Positions 43,511-53,319 of a DNA stretch of 64,000 bases are shown piece by piece. The notes beneath the pieces were generated by a model that saw only the letters and a list, made by a program, of their open reading frames with translations, searched no databases and was not told the DNA's origin. The stretch lies in NCBI GenBank assembly GCA_012845835.1, contig JABAKD010000005.1:12647205-12711204 (forward strand). Reading direction: 5' to 3'. Each line of letters begins with the position of its first letter. Within the stretch, counting starts at the first letter, position 1. The DNA is from Undaria pinnatifida (lineage: Eukaryota; Sar; Phaeophyceae; Laminariales; Alariaceae). Position numbers and translations under genes: made by a program.

Positions 43511-44449
43511 GCAATGCTAGCCGTAGTGAATACGAGGGCGAAATATAAGCAAGTCAGCACACCAGGCTATTTGCAAGGGAAAAAGAAGAGAACGATAAGA
43601 AAGAAGAGGAAAACACAAAAGAAAGAGCTTGGGAAGAAAGAGAGAAATTACTTCATGAGTGATCGAGGTATTTCGCGTGCTGAACCGATTGAAACTACAC
43701 CAACCACCTACCAGGTATCAGTCAGTGTATAGATAATTTCGCAACTAAAATTCGAACCTTTTAAGGCCTGTGGACGATCGCAGGATTGCCTTTCAATCGC
43801 TGTGAGACGGTGGTATTGCCTGAACGCTGGCGAAGGAAGCGCCTGAGCGGCTTTTCCACGTATATAAAGGAGATAATCGAAAATAAGGTAAGTAAAAAGT
43901 AGCCCCGCCGCCAACATTGGCGGCATCGGCGAGGGAGTCATCCCACGATAGGCGTTGCCCTTCTTGTGCGAAAACGCTTCTGGCATTCTGATTGGTTGAG
44001 CTCCTATAGCGAGGGACTACCGGTTGGTCTAGGAATGTTACAAGCATCACTTGCTCTGGGGCTAGGGCATAGAAGCTTGGTCGGGTTGCGCGAACGAATA
44101 ACGCCTCCGAAGTCATGTAGTATCGGGTGAGACATGAAGCTAGTTCCTCATCATGTTAGGAGAAAGAAGCTCAGAAAATTCTTAGAATATGCTGCTCCCC
44201 TACCGTGGGTTCGCTCGGGGCTGGCATAAAAAGGGTGGAGCGGTTTGTTTACAATCAAATCACCTATGCCACATGTCGGTGCGATTCGAAAACCACCTCG
44301 TTCCGGGTCCCCCCGTAGGCATGCTCCTGTAAATTTCACGGTGTCACCCGTCCCTGAACTAGCCTGGACCGATGTAGTATCAATACCGCGGCGGTGATTT
44401 TCTCAGCGGATGGAGCGGTTCCCTCACGAGTGGTTGCCCCCCGACACAT
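43511..44449. other. Unassigned sequence
   Basis: A 107-codon minus-strand frame (43793-44116, reading EALFVRATRPSFYALAPEQV near its start) is not low-complexity but matches no family I know. Nothing else recognised. Confidence 0.35.
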
Positions 44450-45060
44450 CAACTATGAATAGCTGTTCGCGCTGCTTGAAGCGCTGACAGAGTGTTGTCG
44501 AGCGCAACCGGGGCGGTTCCGAAACGCCCAGCTCGTGATGGGCGCTGACAACCATGCCGAGGTGGACGCGTTCACAATCATCCGCGGGTTACCAGTAGGG
44601 GCACTCGAGCGAAAGGTAGGCCAGGGTCTCGGGCAGTCCCTGCGATGGGTGCCGACGGCAGAGGGAACAACGATGAGCTGGGGTGGGGGTGAAGCAGAGA
44701 CGTCCGTCGGTGGCAGTCCAGGTGCGCCATCTAGTGTGGAATATGCGCTGTCGCGCACAGAGACTGACCACAGCAGCAGAACGCATCGCATTGATTCGAG
44801 ACGTGGTCGTCTTCTGCGTAGCTTTCTGGACAGGCAAGTCCGGTTTCAAGGTAAAAGTAGCGGTTGCGTCGCGATTGTTGCACGTGGCGGGAGGCGAGAG
44901 GTTGATTGTCAATCCCACCTTCGATAAAACAATTTACAAATTTCGCCTCAAGCAGTCGTGGTAAGGAAGATCATGGACTGCCACGAAATTTGCGCGGTCG
45001 CAGACGTGGTAGAGTATCAACAGGCGGCAGAATTCATGCGATGGTCACTTGTATAATAAG
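44450..45060 (+). pseudogene. Crypton-like tyrosine recombinase fragment
   Basis: Tyrosine recombinases of Cryptons cut and rejoin DNA through an Arg-His-Arg-Tyr active site. From 44683 the reading gives RHLVWNMRCRAQRL, then AAERIALIRDVVVFCVAFWT, GKSGFKVKVAVASRLLHVAG, and LIVNPTFDKTIY, ending near 44961. After a frame break CHEICAVADVVEYQQAAEFM follows (about 44972-45031). The order (helix, RD..FxxAFxTGKRGF-like box, NxxxGKT-like strand, then C.EICA..AV..Y) fits the N-terminal half of the recombinase catalytic domain. The first catalytic Arg, expected in the GKRG box, reads Ser at 44839-44841. The C-terminal catalytic residues are absent. The assignment rests on pattern memory, hence the moderate confidence. 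Confidence 0.5.
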
Positions 45061-45985
45061 ATTAAGGGTTTGTTACAGACACAGGCCACCGTTAGCAGGT
45101 CTCTCTACTAGGCATGTTCCACGTTGGTCACTCACTTGTACTAGATAAGCTCTTGTATTAGTTCCACACGCGCCACGCACGAACTGAACAGCGTGCAATT
45201 CCGCGAGGTAAAAGCATGATCCCCTTTTTCCTATACGCATATGCCTTCAAACGCATGTGAAACCCTTCATATCCAGCCGTATCCCATATATTACGCGGTT
45301 ATAGGCTCCAGGGCAATACCTTAACACTAGTCCACCCTGATGAGCCATATATGCAGAAATATGGAGGATTTGGGGAAGCATTAATTCCACGGTCTAGAAC
45401 ACGACTCGAAGATGCGGCTCTTCACAACCTATTCCCACACCTCTACCCTGCGAGGATACGAAGCCTCAGGGAAACTGTAACAGCAGAAACCACAAACGAA
45501 GAACGGAAGACGGGGAAAAGGGTACAGAACACTCCAGTGAATGGCGGGATCGACAGGCGCGAGAGCTGTCACTTCCGCAGATTACCGAGGGGAAAGGGGT
45601 CATAGAAGAGGGGAATCGGGACCTATGTAGTAAAATAGAAGCAAAAACAAAATGTGAAAGCGCTGGGGTCGAAGGGGGAAGGGTCAACGACCTCGCGAGC
45701 AAAACCCCAAGCAGTTGCAAAAACGTACAAAAGCGCGCTACGTACGAAACCCAGTTCGCGCGCGCGGAATGGACATCGTGCCCCATCCTGCGGGGGCCAC
45801 GTCGAAACCGGGCGGAGAATTACCAGGAAAATGCCCCCGCGAAAACTGAATAAAACCCCCCCAAAAAAAACGTATATCCCCCGAAGAGGCAAAATTCAAA
45901 ACCGGGAAAACCGGGTCAAAATACTCGAGTGCAGTGGTGGCCTGAACGTCAACTAGCCACGTCCGCGTCTCGAGCTTTATCTACG
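45061..45985. other. Unassigned; expected 3' LTR region not found
   Basis: This stretch follows the 3' (minus-strand) end of the large gypsy element and should hold its polypurine tract and 3' LTR. I see a purine-rich stretch (gggggggttttattc on the minus strand near 45860) but no similarity to the repeats at 54.6-56.4 kb. 45408-45475 weakly matches 36870-36945. Confidence 0.35.
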
Positions 45986-46059
45986 TTATATTCGAATCCC
46001 GCGTGCACCTGATCTACCCCGACGGAATTTAAGGCACCAGGAATTTTGAACACCTCCTG

Positions 46060-46225
46060 TTGAAGTCGTGTAGTGAGCCGGAGGAAGCGGAAGCTTGATC
46101 GGTCCCGGGTCGTCTAGAAAACGCACCAAATATTCCCCGTCGGTGGATGTGCGAGCGCTGATTTTCCCAAGCCACCACAAGCCGTCAGCGGCTTTGTACC
46201 TAAACTGGGCACCATTGGGGAGCAC
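46060..46225 (-). pseudogene. Integrase C-terminal Tudor/SH3-like tail
   Basis: Reads FRYKAADGLWWLGKISARTS, DGEYLVRFLDDPGPIKLPL. The aromatic cluster WWLGKI and the YLVRFLDDPGP strand pair suggest a small beta-barrel of the Tudor or SH3 class. In chromovirus integrases, C-terminal modules of this kind steer integration to particular chromatin. It follows the chromodomain in a different frame; a shift lies near 46210. Confidence 0.6.
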
Positions 46226-46409
46226 CGTGGTGCTGTAGTGCTGTAGTGGGGTAACCAGTCAGCGTGCGGCACGCAGCCGTAGCTAGGTGCCAAGAAACGT
46301 TCGCCGTTAGCACGGAAAATTGTGCAGCTTCAATGTGCACCTGACGATGCAAGCGGTTGGTTTGGCGGTGTTCATTCGGAGTGCCAGCCCAGCAGAGCAA
46401 CATCTGCTG

Positions 46410-46545
46410 GCGTGAGAGCTGGAGGTCCATTTCCCGTTCCCACGACGGACGGGGGAGCCCAGACCAACGCGTCTCGTACATCACCGCGATGACCCCATCC
46501 CTACGACGGGCCGAATGATGGCCGGTGATTCTTTCCACTTCTAGC
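46410..46545 (-). pseudogene. Chromodomain-like module
   Basis: VMYETRWSGLPRPSWEREMD matches the chromodomain pattern of a Y-x-x-R-W-x-G strand, then a P-SWE box that normally reads ESWEP. Chromodomains bind methylated histone H3 tails and direct Ty3/gypsy integration. Preceded by VSASLQRLEVERITGHHSAR, the usual lead-in strand. Confidence 0.7.
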
Positions 46546-46589
46546 CGCTGGAGGGACGCCGACACGTCGTCTTGGGTCACGTGACATGG

Positions 46590-47740
46590 GGGGGATTTTT
46601 TCGTAAAGTGTTGAGCACGTACTGCGTCAACCCATCCGGAAGGTTCTTAGGTATATCGCCGCGGTCGTATGGGTTGACGCGGGCTTGCAGCACTCGACTG
46701 AGACGTGGCGGTGCGCATACGCGCCGGGCATGTCTGTGGGGAGGTCCAAATAGAAAAGTCTATCTCCCAGGGGGAAACCGTCAGGTGTGCCGCTAGAGGA
46801 GCAGGGGTCGACAGCAAGGATCTTGTAGGCCGCGTCCAATCCAGCACGAATTTGGTCTTGAGCACCTTTGCATCCGTGCCGGCTTTCGCGCGTTGGCGAC
46901 AAGTAGACCTGGCGCAGAGCGTACTGTTAAGGCATGCACCTCGCGAACAATATCGTTGGCGTGCTGTTGGCGTTCTGACGCCATGTCGCAGTATGCGAGG
47001 TGGTCGCGGGCCAGACCCTAATGGCCGGCAACCCGGGAGCGGTCGAAAATAGTGAGAGGGAGGCGCGGATTCCTGCCCATGTGAACCTCGTTGGGAGCTA
47101 GGCCAGTAGCGGTGCTGACCGAATTGTTGTAGGTGAACTTCACGTGTGGCAGCTGCGCATCTCAATCGTCTTGGCGTTCGTTGGCGACCATAGCCAGTAT
47201 TTAGACCATTGTGTGGTTAACGCGCTCCACACCACCGTCACCGCTTGGATGGTAGGAGCTGGTGGCGATCTTTCGAGCACCAAGAAGCCCACATATGACG
47301 TGAAAAAGCTTGGAGCAGAACTGGAGGCCGTTGTCCGTGGACACCCCCGTAGAAGAATGTACCGGTTGATGACGACGTTGGCCGTGCCTTCAGCTGTATA
47401 TTCAGCGGCGGTGACGGCGAACATGTCCGCACGACGGATAAATCGGTCGGTGAAAAGCGAAATATAGGTGTTACCCCGGGGCGTGACCCGCAATGGCCCA
47501 AAATAGTTCACGCTTACCGCAATGCCCGGTCCCGGAGGGAGGAGAATCGAAACGACGGGCCTCGAACCGTTATTCGCGGTGTCTTCCGCGCTTGGCACTT
47601 GAAGCGATGGCGCCACCGCCAGCGGGTGCATATGCTCATTTCTATCCACCAACAGAAACACTCGAACATGCGAAGTGTGCGTGCGGTGCCTAGATGGCAG
47701 GAAACAGTCGAATAGCAGGCTTGCATGATCCAAGGGTGCA
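46590..47740 (-). pseudogene. Ty3/gypsy integrase, decayed
   Basis: The N-terminal zinc-binding module is at 47740-47595: HPWIMQACYSTVSCHLGTAR, then SICTRWRWRHRFKC. Both His are present, but the first Cys of the CxxC pair reads Arg (RFKC). The catalytic core begins SVNYFGPLRVTPRGNTYISL (about 47510), where the first catalytic Asp (usually VDYFGP) is Asn. RRADMFAVTAAEYTAEGTAN follows. The second Asp is lost in a frameshifted stretch near 47350-47390. IATSSYHPSGDGGVERVNHT (about 47230) keeps the catalytic Glu at 47225-47227. The region to 46590 carries KVLKTKFVLDWTRP and a GPY-type segment in shifting frames. At least four frame changes. Not functional. Confidence 0.85.
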
Positions 47741-48829
47741 TGAGTAGCGGTACGTTAATACGGATCGGTTCGTCCTCCAAAAGGCAAGCCGCGCGCCCCG
47801 CAGGCCGTAAGGAGTAGCGGGCCGGGGTTGGATTACGGACGAGGAGGGCAATGCCCTCGTCGGTAGTATGAAGACGGCCTTTGCCAAGGAGCTCATGGAT
47901 CTCCGAGAAGGGGGGGCGCTGGTGTGAGAGGAAACGCGCGAAGGTTTCGATGGGCAAGGCCAACAGCCGGCCGGGAAGAATGTATGATATAGCGGCGTAG
48001 CGCGTAGGCTCCGCACGCTGCTCTCTTTCCCAGTCGGCGTGCGAATAACGCGCAGCGGAATCACAAAGGTGTAATTCGGTAGCAGCGCCGAGGGCGTCCA
48101 AATCGGCCGTATGGGCGGAGGGGGACTCCGAAGGGGTCGAGAACCCTAAAAGCGGGACACCCAAAGGCTCCGCTCGGTCGCGGTCAGACGGGATGGGAAC
48201 CGTCGGGACAGGCGTTGGGGCTCGAGATGCGCTCGGGGCGGCAGACAAAGGCAGCCGAAGGAGCGGAACGCGCGGCGGAGGGTAGATCCGAGAGGAAGAC
48301 GTCTGCGGAACCCTACCGGGTCCAGAACCATAGTCAACGGCAGGCTGCGCGGCACCGGCCGCAGCGGCTGTTCTTCGGCGCGTCCGAGTGGAGATGCGGT
48401 ACGTAGGCGGCAGTGCCGCTGATGTCTCCGATGGGGGCGTAGGGGCCCGCGGGGGTACGTCTGGCGGAGTAGGCCCGGAGGGCACCACGAAACCGGAGTG
48501 AAAGTGGCGTCGGCGGCAGGCCAAAATGGCGCGCGGCCGAGGGGGCCATCACCGGTACCGACGAAAGCAGAAACATGGGCGACGAATCTCCCGGTGAGAG
48601 CAGAAATGTCTTCACTCCTCATACATGGCCCATGTGCGCAAACATCGCGAAAATCAGTGGAGGTATGGGGAAGCCCACGCAAGACGGCGCTATCTGGTTG
48701 GGGCACCAGCCCACCCAAGCTAATGCCGGCGACCGATGTGGAGGGGATGATCAGGGCGAAAGCCTTGACGAGGTATATGGCCTCATCGTCGACAGAGGTG
48801 AGGCGGCTAGAACCGCTGCGGTCGTGCTC
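47741..48829 (-). pseudogene. Pro/Ser/Thr-rich linker between RNase H and integrase
   Basis: Low-complexity but open for long stretches (for example 48524-47514 is one 336-codon frame that ends inside the integrase). It contains PPDVPPRAPTPPSETSAALP and EPTRYAAISYILPGRL, the latter probably the start of the integrase N-terminal region. Function unknown; such linkers are usually spacers in polyproteins. Confidence 0.6.
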
Positions 48830-49210
48830 GGTCGCCGGCTGTGACAACCGCGAGAGGGAGTCAGCATTACCATTTGCGCTTCCCTTCCCGTACTCTAGTG
48901 TGTAGTCGAACGCGGTGAGTTACTCGAGCCACCTCTGGACTCGCGCGTTTCGTCCCCAACTTTTCCGACGTTTTTCAGAGTCTTGTGATCCGAGAAAATG
49001 TGAAACCTCGTACCCCAAAGGTAGCCTCAAAGGCGCTTGATCGCCCGCACGATGCTGCCTGCTTCCAAATCAAGCGGTGTCCAACGTCTTTCCGAGTCGA
49101 GGGTATCGCGGCTAACATAGGCAATGGGCCTCACGGAGACGTTAGGCTGTTCTTGCTCTAGCGTAGCGACAACACCATTAATGCTGGCGTCGAATTACAT
49201 CCGAAAAGGG
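48830..49210 (-). pseudogene. RNase H domain of the gypsy polyprotein
   Basis: RNase H removes the RNA strand from the RNA-DNA hybrid during reverse transcription. Visible blocks: FDASINGVVATLEQEQPNVS with the first catalytic Asp, YVSRDTLDSERRWTPLDLEA with the catalytic Glu position, FHIFSDHKTLKN with the second Asp, and after a frame change ARVQRWLE, LTAFDYTLEYGKGSANGNAD, SLSRL. At least two stops and two frame changes. Confidence 0.8.
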
Positions 49211-49625
49211 CGGGAGCTGTCCTCCACGGCGTCCCAATCAGGGAAGGCCAAGACCGGTTGAGCGGCGAGCTCCGCGAGCATGTCACGCACGATGTCTTCC
49301 ATGCTCGACCTGACTAAAACGTTGACGCCCTTCTTGAGGAAGGTCGTGATTGGTCGAATCCGTTTGGACATATCTGGCAGAAAATTACGGTAGTATGAAA
49401 GGCCACCTAGGAGAGAGCGCAGTTGTTTCAGGTCGCGGAGCATGGGGGCATGAGAATCAAAGCCGACACTTTCTCGGTGTTTAGGCGCCCGCCCGCGAGA
49501 GAGATGGAGTGGCCCAGGAAATCAGCGTCCGTCGCGCCGAGTATGGTTTTCGAGGGGGAGAGCTTGAGGCTGTGCTTGCGCAGTCGCTCGACGAGGGCAC
49601 GGACGGTTTTAACGTGGGTTGACGG

Positions 49626-49685
49626 GTCTAAGTCGAACATGATCACATCATCCAGGTCTAAGTCGAACATGATCACATCATCCAG
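49626..49685 (-). repeat. 30-bp in-frame duplication at the YLDD motif
   Basis: Two exact tandem copies of a 30-bp unit starting gtctaagtcgaacatgatca (49626-49655 and 49656-49685). They encode a repeated LDDVIMFDLD, so the catalytic Asp pair is doubled. Identical copies imply a recent event, or one kept since the element died. Confidence 0.95.
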
Positions 49686-49739
49686 GTATGCCTCAACCTG
49701 CTCCAAACCCTTGGTATCCTCGTTGATCACCTTCACAAA

Positions 49740-50009
49740 GACCCAGGCTACGGTAGGGGGGTCCCTTTTTCGGGCCTTGAATTTCAGTGGCTAGGGGTCA
49801 CTCGCGCGAGTGACCCCTTTGGTATTGTGCGATCTTACGTTTTATTCATGTTTTATATTGACGAAATCGATCCGCGATGCAAAGGTAATCTAAGCTGCTC
49901 CAAAACAACTGCCTAAACCGTTTTCATCCGTGAGGTACAGAGCCACTCGTGCGACTGGCTCAAACGCACTAGTGAAGACGGGGGTACCCCCCCTACCGTA
50001 GGCTTGGTC
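49740..50009. mobile_element. M2 inverted-repeat element, 270 bp, inside RT
   Basis: Ends gacccaggctacggtagggg and its near-inverse ccctaccgtaggcttggtc, flanked by a 4-bp duplication CAAA (49736-49739 and 50010-50013). Removing it with one CAAA rejoins the RT reading in frame between DWF and VKVINED. It contains the perfect palindrome gtcactcgcgcgagtgac near 49799 and has no coding capacity. Second copy: 33783-34395. Confidence 0.9.
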
Positions 50010-50959
50010 CAAACCAATCAGGCGATGCGCTGCTACCCTGAAGCATAACCAGCCACTTGTAAAGACCCGTGGGGGTGCAGAATGCCGTGAGTGGAACTGT
50101 GTCCTTGTGGATGATTATCTGGTGAAACGACGGCCAGGACCTGATCCACCCGTGGGATGGGAAGCTGGCTGAATCTGCCGATGCCGTTGAGTTTTTTGTA
50201 GATAGCAGTGATCCGAACCCCGCCGGATTGTGTGGGACAAACCATCAGGGGGCTCGAGTATAGTGAAGTCGAGTGTTGGATCAAACCGGCAGCGAGGTAT
50301 TGATTGAGGGTGGCGTCCACCTCTTTGGCCGAAATCCGGTTGATGCGATATAGCCGGGAGGAGACAGGCGCACTGCCCTCCGGTACCGAGGTTTTGAAGG
50401 GCATCAGAGAGCCGTAGCCAAAACCCGTTTTGGAGCTGGAAAATACATCTGGGAATTCGCAGAGGGCGTCGCCTAGTTCCTCCATGGCCGCCACCTCAAG
50501 CGCGTTTATGGGCTGGGAAACAGCTGGTGCACTGTTCGGAATCTGGAAAACGGCAATGGGTGCGCGCATCAGTGGGGCGTGGGCGACTCCCAGAAGATCG
50601 CTGGGGTCGAGGTCCGTCGCGCCACTGATGGGGAGGACCTGTTGCGCTGAAGCGGCAAACTGTTCTTCTGCAAGAAGAAGGTCCGGCTGGGGCATCATTT
50701 CGACGAGACAATGGCCTGTAAGAGCTGGTACACTGTCACTACGGACCAAGTTAACAGCGAGCAGCTGAGGCTCGTCTGACAAAGTGACGCGATCGGCGAC
50801 ATTGTAACTGAGGCGGAAACCTCCGCCAGGAGCGAGAAGGTCGGGTACATCAACCGATGCACCCGTGGGGGTATGGTGAGATAGTGTCAGCCCCGGACAA
50901 CTCTCTGGTCAGAGGGGCGGGGAGGGAAAAAGCGGTAGGACCCCGTACTAAAACGCATC

Positions 50960-51405
50960 TAGCTATCGCGTCCCAGGAGCACCGCGTGTTGCATAACGGA
51001 GGGCGGAACGACGCAGACCCACACGGCGAGAGAACTTGTCGGCTGTTCAGCCCGGAAGAGTTGGAAGCTCAAGCGGACGCTTGCCGAAGTTCGTAGGGGA
51101 GGGGATACGCCGAATCCCCTCCAGGAACGAGGGGCAGAGTCCTGCTTGCACTTAACGGCGGCCGCGCCACCCGCAAGCATCTGCTCCAAGACGTCGCGGC
51201 GGATGAAAGTCTAGGGGGAGCCAGTCTCTAGGAGCGCGACACAACCAAAACCTGCAGAGTCGGTGGCACAGCTATGCACAGAAATTTTGATGGTAAAAGA
51301 GGCTTCGTCGAGCGTAATCGTGCCTCCGACGAGGCCCGGGCCGTGCTCGGGGAGCGAGGGCGTGTCCGCGAGGGTGGGCGTTGCGCAAGAGGCAACAGCC
51401 AGCAC
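50960..51405 (-). pseudogene. Aspartic protease of the gypsy polyprotein
   Basis: Retrotransposon proteases act as dimers and cut the Gag-Pol polyprotein through a D-T/S-G triad. Here the reading ITLDEASFTIKISVHSC leads to CVALLETGSP, so the catalytic Asp has become Glu (51226-51228). A TAG stop follows at once (51211-51213), after which the same frame continues TFIRRDVLEQMLAGGAAAVK, later WVCVVPPSVMQHAVLLGRDS, the usual strand before the second hydrophobic Gly turn. Both changes would abolish activity. Confidence 0.8.
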
Positions 51406-51589
51406 ATCGGGGTTGTGATCCGCTGGTGCGTCGGAAAAATGGGTCGAAAACCCCGAAGGAGGACCGGGCCAAGCACGTGCTGAAACCCGAAGACACGCCA
51501 GCGGTGCGGGGTTAATTTAATGAATTCCTTCGGACAATATCGGAGTGCGGAATTGAGGAGAAGAGGACGGGTGTGCCAACCCGTCGGTA

Positions 51590-52049
51590 TTGTGGCGAAG
51601 GAGGTCGCGGACGGTAGAACGATCTGCCCGGGCAAGTTCTTCCCTCGCCACAAGTGGGGGTCATGGGCGTCGGGGCCGTCCGCCCGGAGGCCAACGCCCC
51701 ACACCTGGTCAACAGGGCTGGCTTCAGCTAAAAGCTTGTTTCCAGTGCCTTAAAGGTGGTGTTTCATCTCTGGGTTTTGCTAAAACTCGGAAAAACTCCC
51801 AGCGAGAACGGCGTTTCCGCGTTCCCGCTCCCACATCGCATTGTCGAAACGCTCAATCCGATGCGCTTGTGCGATTGGGGTTCCGACGTGCTCAGTATGA
51901 GCTCCACTGCACGATGGTCGTGGAAGAGGCGTGTCATTTCGGCCAACATAAATTGCTCTGCGCAAGAATACAACACGTCGTTGACGAAAAAAAGCCGACG
52001 CCGTCCATTGCGAAAAAATGGAGGGGGGTTGCCAAAACAACCCAACGTT
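51590..52049 (-). pseudogene. NADAR (YbiA-like) domain in Gag-Pol, broken
   Basis: NADAR proteins (YbiA/DUF1768 family) act on ADP-ribose N-glycosidic bonds; members remove ADP-ribose from guanine or cleave phosphorylated riboflavin intermediates. Blocks in family order: NVGLFWQPPSIFSQWTASAF (52049-51990), VNDVLYSCAEQFMLAEMTRL (from about 51990), SEPQSHKRIG, RIERFDNAMWERERGNAVLA, GSFSEF, stop, QNPEMKHHL, stop, GTGNKLLAEASPVDQVWGVG (51749-51690), PDAHDPHLWRGKNLPGQ. The FSQW, AEQxMxAxK-like, FxQNxxL, TGxxxLxEASPxDxxWGxGL and DPxxWxGxNLxG signatures are all there, over about 153 codons, the usual family length. Two frameshifts and two in-frame stops kill it. It sits between the gag zinc knuckle and the protease, in the same orientation. 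Confidence 0.85.
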
Positions 52050-53319
52050 CCCCGTGGAATACTCGCGTGTAGGGTTAAAATTTGAGGGGGCCGAACTCTC
52101 GGAGGGTATGTTTGAGGCGCAAGCCCTGTGGGGGCATTGGGTCAACCGACGCGGACCGCGGGGCCGGCCTGACAGTCACCGGCGGTGGGACGTTATCGCG
52201 CGTATGCGAAACGCGGCCAGAAGTGGCTCTCTCTGCGCCCATCGATTGGGGTACGGGGCTCGGAGCCAGTTCTGCTTGACGAAAGGAGCTGGTCATCCGC
52301 GCGACGGTGGGAACATACCCCGGTTATGTTGACCGGAGGTTGTGGAGTCACCACGGGTTCGACGGACAGCGTCGGGATCGCCTGTTCCACTGATGCCGTG
52401 GAGGTCTGGAGGGGGTGATCGTGAGCACGCAAAGGCGAAGGAGAGCCTGCAAACACTCCAGACAAAATTAAAAACGGGTCTCGGACGGGCGGCACTTGAG
52501 TGCCCGCCGGAGGGGGGTTTTGCCCGGTACCCACGCCTGAGGGTGTGGGCGGAGTAGCTCTATGAGTACCAGCAAGCCCTCGGTTTACGGCATGATAATT
52601 CCCTTTTTACACTACCTAAAACATTTGTGGGCGGAGTAGCTAAGCTCGCTAAATCTCTGCGATAGGGAACAGACCAGAATGCCCACCGTTCATGCAGGGG
52701 AATGCCGAGTCGAGCGCTAAAGAGGGGTTCGGGGTTCCGGCGCCGGTCTTCCCGCACCTCAACCCAATCGTCGCCATGTGGTCGGGGCCAGGAGGGCGGG
52801 GTGTGTAGAGGTGAAGCGGGGGGCGACGCTCTTGCGAACAGTCAATGTGACGCGGTGGATCTGAACCCGGGGCGTGCGTTGCGCGATGGGGAGTGTTGCT
52901 CAAGGCGAGAGTTACCGGCGCGGCAGTGGTGCCACTAAGATAATTGTCAGCAGGCGTTGCAACACGCGTGGGCGAGACGCGGGGTTTGGGCGCAGCCGGG
53001 TTTAATCCCGAGCGGCGGCCAGTACATGGTTGTAAAGTCGGTGCTGTAGGCAAAATGCGAGATGCGCAGCGTTTTTCGGCGGCGGTTGGCAGCGAAGAAG
53101 CGCGAGAGCTCGTCGCGGTAGTAAGATGTGCTGCGTCACAAAGCCTAGGAAGGTTGTCGGTGCCCATGGTCAACGTCCGGGGCTTGGGGTCAGTGGTCGA
53201 GGCGGGTCGACGCTGGGCGCTTGACGAGCGTGGCACACGGACATCTTGCGAAATATATATTTGCTCCCCTGGAAATGCTGGCGGTGGACTCGCGAGGAGT
53301 GTTGTACCACCGCCGAGGC
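52050..53319 (-). pseudogene. Pro/Ser/Thr-rich linker between gag and NADAR
   Basis: Frames on the minus strand are rich in Pro, Arg, Thr and Ser, for example PPVNITGVCSHRRAD and SNTPHRATHAPGSDPPRH, with frame changes. The G+C content is higher than in the flanking regions. No domain recognised. The last part before NADAR reads LREFGPLKFNPTREYSTG. Confidence 0.55.

Larger units (their letters stand above)
49195..50782 (-). pseudogene. Reverse transcriptase of the gypsy polyprotein
   Basis: Reverse transcriptase copies element RNA into DNA inside the virus-like particle. The 50782-50033 frame has PINALEVAAMEELGDALCEF, SKTGFGYGSLMPFKTSVPEG, YRINRISAKEVDATLNQYLA and SSPLMVCPTQSGGVRITAIY, the fingers. 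After a frame change GLYKWLVMLQGSSASPDWF follows, then an M2 element interrupts (50009-49740). The palm resumes at VKVINEDTKGLEQVEAYLDD (49739-49677), where the catalytic pair is intact. A 30-bp in-frame duplication then repeats LDDVIMFDLD. LRKHSLKLSPSKTILGATDA, DFLGHSISLAG and, in another frame, LKQLRSLLGGLSYYRNFLPD complete palm and thumb. Confidence 0.85.
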
